Assembly (NCBI GenBank): GCA_949096025.1
Contig: CARXKP010000013.1
Span: 8,450 to 17,038 of the forward strand
Length of the DNA: 8,589 bases
DNA from: an uncultured Eubacteriales bacterium
GTDB taxonomy: Bacteria; Bacillota; Clostridia; Christensenellales; UBA1242
Reading direction: 5' to 3'
Shown here: positions 5,752-8,589 of the stretch, piece after piece
Position numbering within the stretch: the stretch's first letter is position 1
Layout of the letters: each line of letters opens with the position of its first letter
Translations under genes and position numbers: made by a program
The notes under the pieces: generated by a model
Database searches by the model: none
The model's input: only the letters and a program-made list of their open reading frames with translations
Told to the model about the DNA's origin: nothing

Positions 5752-6990
5752 ATGCAAATTCAAATTCCAACATCACTTACAAAATTAGCAAATTTATTTA
5801 CCGTCGACCTTTATGTGGTTGGGGGGTATTTACGCAATCAATTAATGGGACTTGAAAACGAAGATATTGATATATGTTCTTCTCTTACCATAAAAGAAGT
5901 AGAGCTTCTATTAAGAGGAACTGAATTTGCTTTTAAAGTTAAAAGTAAAACTCTTGGCACTGCTATTATTTTAAGAGGCAATGATAGATACGAATATACA
6001 ACTTTTAGAAAGGATTACTACCCAAATAATGGTCAACATACTCCTGAAAGTGTTGATTTTATTGATTCTATTGAAGAAGATGCAAAAAGAAGAGATTTTA
6101 CCTGCAACGCAATCTATTATGATATAAAAAATGATAAACTGATTGACTTTTATGATGGAATCACTGACATAAAAAAGAGAATTTTAAGAGCGATAGAAAC
6201 TCCAGATGAGGTTTTTTGTCACGATGGTGTAAGAATTTTAAGACTTTTTCGTTTTCAATGTGAACTTAATTTTAAAATAGAAAGAGAAACACTTGAAAGT
6301 GCCTTTAAATTTAAAGAGAATCTGCGTGATGTTTCTGGTGAAAAACTTGTATACGAAATTACTCGGATTTTGCATAGCCCAAACAAATATAAAGGTATTG
6401 CTAAAACTCACGCTTATATGTCAGCCCTTAGATATTTTAATAGGGGAGGTTTATGGCTTATTTTTGGAATTGATAGACCAAAACTTAAGTTTAAAATGGT
6501 AAAGAGGGTTAGTCATAAATCACAAGGCTTTTTGATTGATCTTATTGATAATATAAATCCAATATCAGTTTCTTATTATTTGAATTTAATATTATCAGAT
6601 TCTTTTGGTCTTACTAAGAAAATGGCTGATAATTATATTAATATTTTGTCGGGTTATTATGAAGCATTAAATAAGCAACAAAACAAACCTTATTTCTTTA
6701 GATACTTTGATAATTTCCCTCAAATTTATCTTCTTTTAATTCATAAGTCTAAATATCTAGCAAATAAATATCAATTCTTCTATAAATATATCATTTCACA
6801 TCGTCTAATTATGTCAACGAAGGAATTAAAAATAAATGGTGATGATATAAAAGAGCATTATCCAACCGTGAAAGCAAATAGATATAATGGAATACTTGAA
6901 AGTCTGTTGAGTGATGTCTTTGATGGTAAATTATCGAATGAAAAAGAAGAACTAATTTCAGCAGTGGAATCAAAATTAAAATATCTATAG
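5752..6990 (+). CDS. cca: Class II tRNA nucleotidyltransferase (CCA-adding enzyme / poly(A) polymerase family)
   Basis: A 412-residue protein of the class II nucleotidyltransferase family. Such enzymes add or repair the CCA end of tRNAs without a nucleic acid template. The head domain has VVGGYLRN (22-29), the metal-binding DID (38-40), and RRDFTCNA (113-120), followed by DFYDGITDIKKRILRAI. The nucleotide-selecting motif, normally EDxxR, reads HDGVR (157-161), so Asp158 and Arg161 remain but the leading Glu is His. The first motif is GGYLRN where GGxVRD is usual. The neck has SGEKLVYEITRIL (195-207). The body and tail (about 210-412) are divergent, with no HD phosphohydrolase signature. The end, ELKINGDDI...DGKLSNEKEEL, fits the usual C-terminal segment. 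The gene is the only family member in the window. CCA addition is more likely than poly(A) synthesis in this kind of bacterium, but the sequence does not settle it. The start is supported by AGAGGGG upstream. Confidence 0.88.
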   Translation: MQIQIPTSLTKLANLFTVDLYVVGGYLRNQLMGLENEDIDICSSLTIKEVELLLRGTEFAFKVKSKTLGTAIILRGNDRYEYTTFRKDYYPNNGQHTPESVDFIDSIEEDAKRRDFTCNAIYYDIKNDKLIDFYDGITDIKKRILRAIETPDEVFCHDGVRILRLFRFQCELNFKIERETLESAFKFKENLRDVSGEKLVYEITRILHSPNKYKGIAKTHAYMSALRYFNRGGLWLIFGIDRPKLKFKMVKRVSHKSQGFLIDLIDNINPISVSYYLNLILSDSFGLTKKMADNYINILSGYYEALNKQQNKPYFFRYFDNFPQIYLLLIHKSKYLANKYQFFYKYIISHRLIMSTKELKINGDDIKEHYPTVKANRYNGILESLLSDVFDGKLSNEKEELISAVESKLKYL

Positions 6991-6992
6991 TA

Positions 6993-7025
6993 AAAAAGTT
7001 CAACAGTTGAATGTTGAACTTTTTG
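6993..7025. terminator. Bidirectional terminator between convergent genes
   Basis: AAAAAGTTCAAC (6993-7004) pairs perfectly over 12 bp with GTTGAACTTTTT (7013-7024) around an 8-nt loop. The A-tract and T-tract form part of the stem, so it works in both directions. It sits in the 41-bp gap between the nucleotidyltransferase stop (6990) and the VanW-protein stop (7032) and serves both genes. Confidence 0.9.
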
Positions 7026-7031
7026 TTTAAT

Positions 7032-8540
7032 TTAATCTATTTTCCATTTAGCTTTAGCATTTTTTTCTGTTTCACTATTGACTTTTTGTGGCGAAATATA
7101 TCTTACTGTGTTATTTGGTAAATTCATTCCATCTTCCATACTTGAACAACCTTCTACAATTATTCCATTTTGAGGAAGATATTTGTCGTGTCTAATCTCT
7201 TTTTTAGAAACAACTTCACCGTTTTTAACATATTCGACATAACCTTTAGATTCATATCCTTCTTGCGGATACTTGAGTCTATAGTATTCTCCACGGTATA
7301 AGACCTTATCTTCATATTCTCCTTTATAATCTGTTATAATGTCATCACCACCGTGAGGTAAAACTTTTACAAGTTCAGCTTTGGTTTGGATAGATACGCC
7401 ATCTTCAAAAGGTTCGCCATAAATTTCTACTGTAGCGGTCGAATTATCGCAAATAGTTTTAATAAATATAGGCGTACTAAGGTTATTTTTAAACTTTAAG
7501 TCAGCATATCCTTCACTTACCATAGCGTCGAAAGAGAGTGGAACATATGAAGCAGGAAGAGTATGATGATTTACTTGAAGAACTTCTATATCGCTTCTAA
7601 TAATTGCATTATAAAGTGTGGTAGATGCTTGGCAAACTCCGCCTCCAATACCATTAACATATTTGCCACCAACAATTATCTTTGCATTTTTATAACCATT
7701 TTCAATGGTACGCTCTCCAGTAATGTTATTAAAAGAGACCTCTTCACCGGGTTCAACGATAAGGCCATTAAATTTAGAAAGTGCAAGTTTAACATTTGAT
7801 TTTCTATCATTTGATGAAGTGGCATAACTTGTTGAAAAGGAAGAACGGAGAGTGATTTTATCTACTAGGCTTTCTAGCTCTTCTTGAGGCAATATATCAA
7901 CAATTGGAATTTCTATTTCACTACTACTTGTTTTGGTAATAGTATTGCAAATACTTTCTTTTAAAGCTTGTCTGTCTACTATCTTTCCAAGAGTGGCTTC
8001 GCTTTCGGTAAACATAATTTCACTATTTGGATTGAAGCAAATTTTGCTATTCTGAGGCAGACATTCTACCTCACTAATAATTCCTTCAAGTTTGGCTTCC
8101 ATTCCACCATAAATATCTTCATAAGGTAGGTTGATATAAAGTCCTTCTTTTTTTATTTTGCTAGCAATTTTCTTTTGAGTAAAAATATTACCTTCGTGTC
8201 CATAAGCAATTACTTTATCAAGAGTAGGCTCTATATTCCCAATAAAACCAAGTTCATTGCCATCTATTGTCCATTTTTTATCTTCACTTTTGAGCGTAAT
8301 GTTTATTTGTTGTTTTTTGTCAGTTAAGTTGTTTAAAATAATATTATTTGCTTCTGCTTTTGTAAGTCCTGAAACATCAACACCATTAATATGTGTGTTT
8401 GGATAAAAAGTGGTTTTACTACTTATAGCATCACCAAAATAAAATTGGCAAAAAAGTAAAAGAGAAACAGCAATAAGTGCAACTATTAAAAGCCAAATTA
8501 GCGAAGCCTTAGATTTTTTTAAAGTTTTTTCCTTTTTCAA
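7032..8540 (-). CDS. VanW-family, membrane-anchored cell-envelope protein
   Basis: A 502-residue protein with a basic N-terminus (KKEKTLKKSK) and one hydrophobic segment at about 12-35. It is therefore anchored in the membrane with its body outside. Residues 43-230 look like the putative peptidoglycan-binding repeats of this family (YPNTHINGVDVSGLTKAEA at 46-64). The VanW domain covers about 232-366, with FNNITGERT and the hallmark GGGVCQASTTLYNA (299-312). The tail (about 388-464), with a long Tyr/Gly-rich stretch ending in YLPQNGIIVEG, resembles a G5-type domain. VanW was named from vancomycin-resistance clusters, but such proteins are common in Gram-positive genomes and their biochemical role is not established. 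No other van gene is present, so resistance should not be inferred. The start is a TTG at 8540, decided by AAGGAGG 5 nt upstream and the lack of any ATG near the N-terminus. Confidence 0.9.
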   Translation of the reverse strand: MKKEKTLKKSKASLIWLLIVALIAVSLLLFCQFYFGDAISSKTTFYPNTHINGVDVSGLTKAEANNIILNNLTDKKQQINITLKSEDKKWTIDGNELGFIGNIEPTLDKVIAYGHEGNIFTQKKIASKIKKEGLYINLPYEDIYGGMEAKLEGIISEVECLPQNSKICFNPNSEIMFTESEATLGKIVDRQALKESICNTITKTSSSEIEIPIVDILPQEELESLVDKITLRSSFSTSYATSSNDRKSNVKLALSKFNGLIVEPGEEVSFNNITGERTIENGYKNAKIIVGGKYVNGIGGGVCQASTTLYNAIIRSDIEVLQVNHHTLPASYVPLSFDAMVSEGYADLKFKNNLSTPIFIKTICDNSTATVEIYGEPFEDGVSIQTKAELVKVLPHGGDDIITDYKGEYEDKVLYRGEYYRLKYPQEGYESKGYVEYVKNGEVVSKKEIRHDKYLPQNGIIVEGCSSMEDGMNLPNNTVRYISPQKVNSETEKNAKAKWKID

Positions 8541-8545
8541 TGAAG

Positions 8546-8552
8546 CCTCCTT
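8546..8552 (-). promoter_or_regulatory. Strong Shine-Dalgarno site that fixes a TTG start
   Basis: On the reverse strand AAGGAGG lies 5 nt before the TTG at 8540. The near-perfect site and ideal spacing support this non-ATG start of the VanW-family gene. Confidence 0.88.
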
Positions 8553-8559
8553 GAATTTT

Positions 8560-8565
8560 ATTATA
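8560..8565 (-). promoter_or_regulatory. Possible -10 element upstream of the VanW-family gene
   Basis: A TATAAT occurs on the reverse strand 20 nt before the start codon. The matching -35 position (about 8583-8589) shows no good TTGACA-like element, and a start here would leave a leader of about 12 nt. The window ends at 8589, so a better promoter may lie outside. Confidence 0.3.
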
Positions 8566-8589
8566 TCTTTTAGTGTAGGTATATCGATA

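Noticed and set aside
8435..8510. A lipoprotein signal in the VanW-family protein (Cys31 in LLLFCQFYF)
   Set aside because: The residues before Cys31 do not fit the lipobox [LVI][ASTVI][GAS]C because Phe precedes the Cys. A simple membrane anchor explains the segment.
7032..8540. Vancomycin resistance
   Set aside because: VanW-domain proteins are widespread without resistance, and no ligase, dehydrogenase, dipeptidase or sensor-regulator genes are present.

Overview
The window is very AT-rich, uses standard stop codons (TGA ends the first gene) and has strong Shine-Dalgarno sites. It carries a VanW-domain envelope protein and a CtpE/CaxP-like P-type ATPase. Together these point to a low-GC Bacillota lineage, probably an anaerobic or gut-type Clostridia relative. 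That assignment is inference from gene families and composition; the window has no rRNA or other marker gene.

Left part (1-2591, + strand): a compact restriction-modification operon. The first gene is cut by the window edge and shows only the C-terminal part of a DNA cytosine-C5 methyltransferase. It overlaps by an ATGA junction a complete second C5 methyltransferase. Four bases later comes a 356-residue protein with a C-terminal PD-(D/E)xK (DUF3883-like) nuclease domain and an N-terminal segment that resembles B3-like (EcoRII-N/BfiI-C type) recognition domains. Two 5mC methyltransferases with one nuclease suggests a system with an asymmetric recognition site, one enzyme per strand.

Middle (2592-2987): no convincing gene, but dense structure. 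A roughly 110-bp imperfect palindrome begins at the nuclease stop codon. It is followed by a strong rho-independent terminator whose loop is complementary to the loop of the first hairpin and whose 5' arm overlaps the palindrome. Next comes a second, degenerate fold-back region (about 2741-2910), then a bidirectional terminator.

Right part (2988-8589) looks like ordinary chromosome. A CtpE-like cation P-type ATPase (- strand) and a class II tRNA nucleotidyltransferase (+ strand) diverge from a 172-bp regulatory region. That region holds two sigma-A type promoters and a perfect 16-bp palindrome just downstream of the predicted ATPase start site, a good operator candidate. The nucleotidyltransferase converges on a VanW-family membrane-anchored protein (- strand, TTG start), with one hairpin serving as terminator for both. 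The R-M operon with its palindromic 3' end may be an inserted unit next to these housekeeping genes; the window alone does not prove this.
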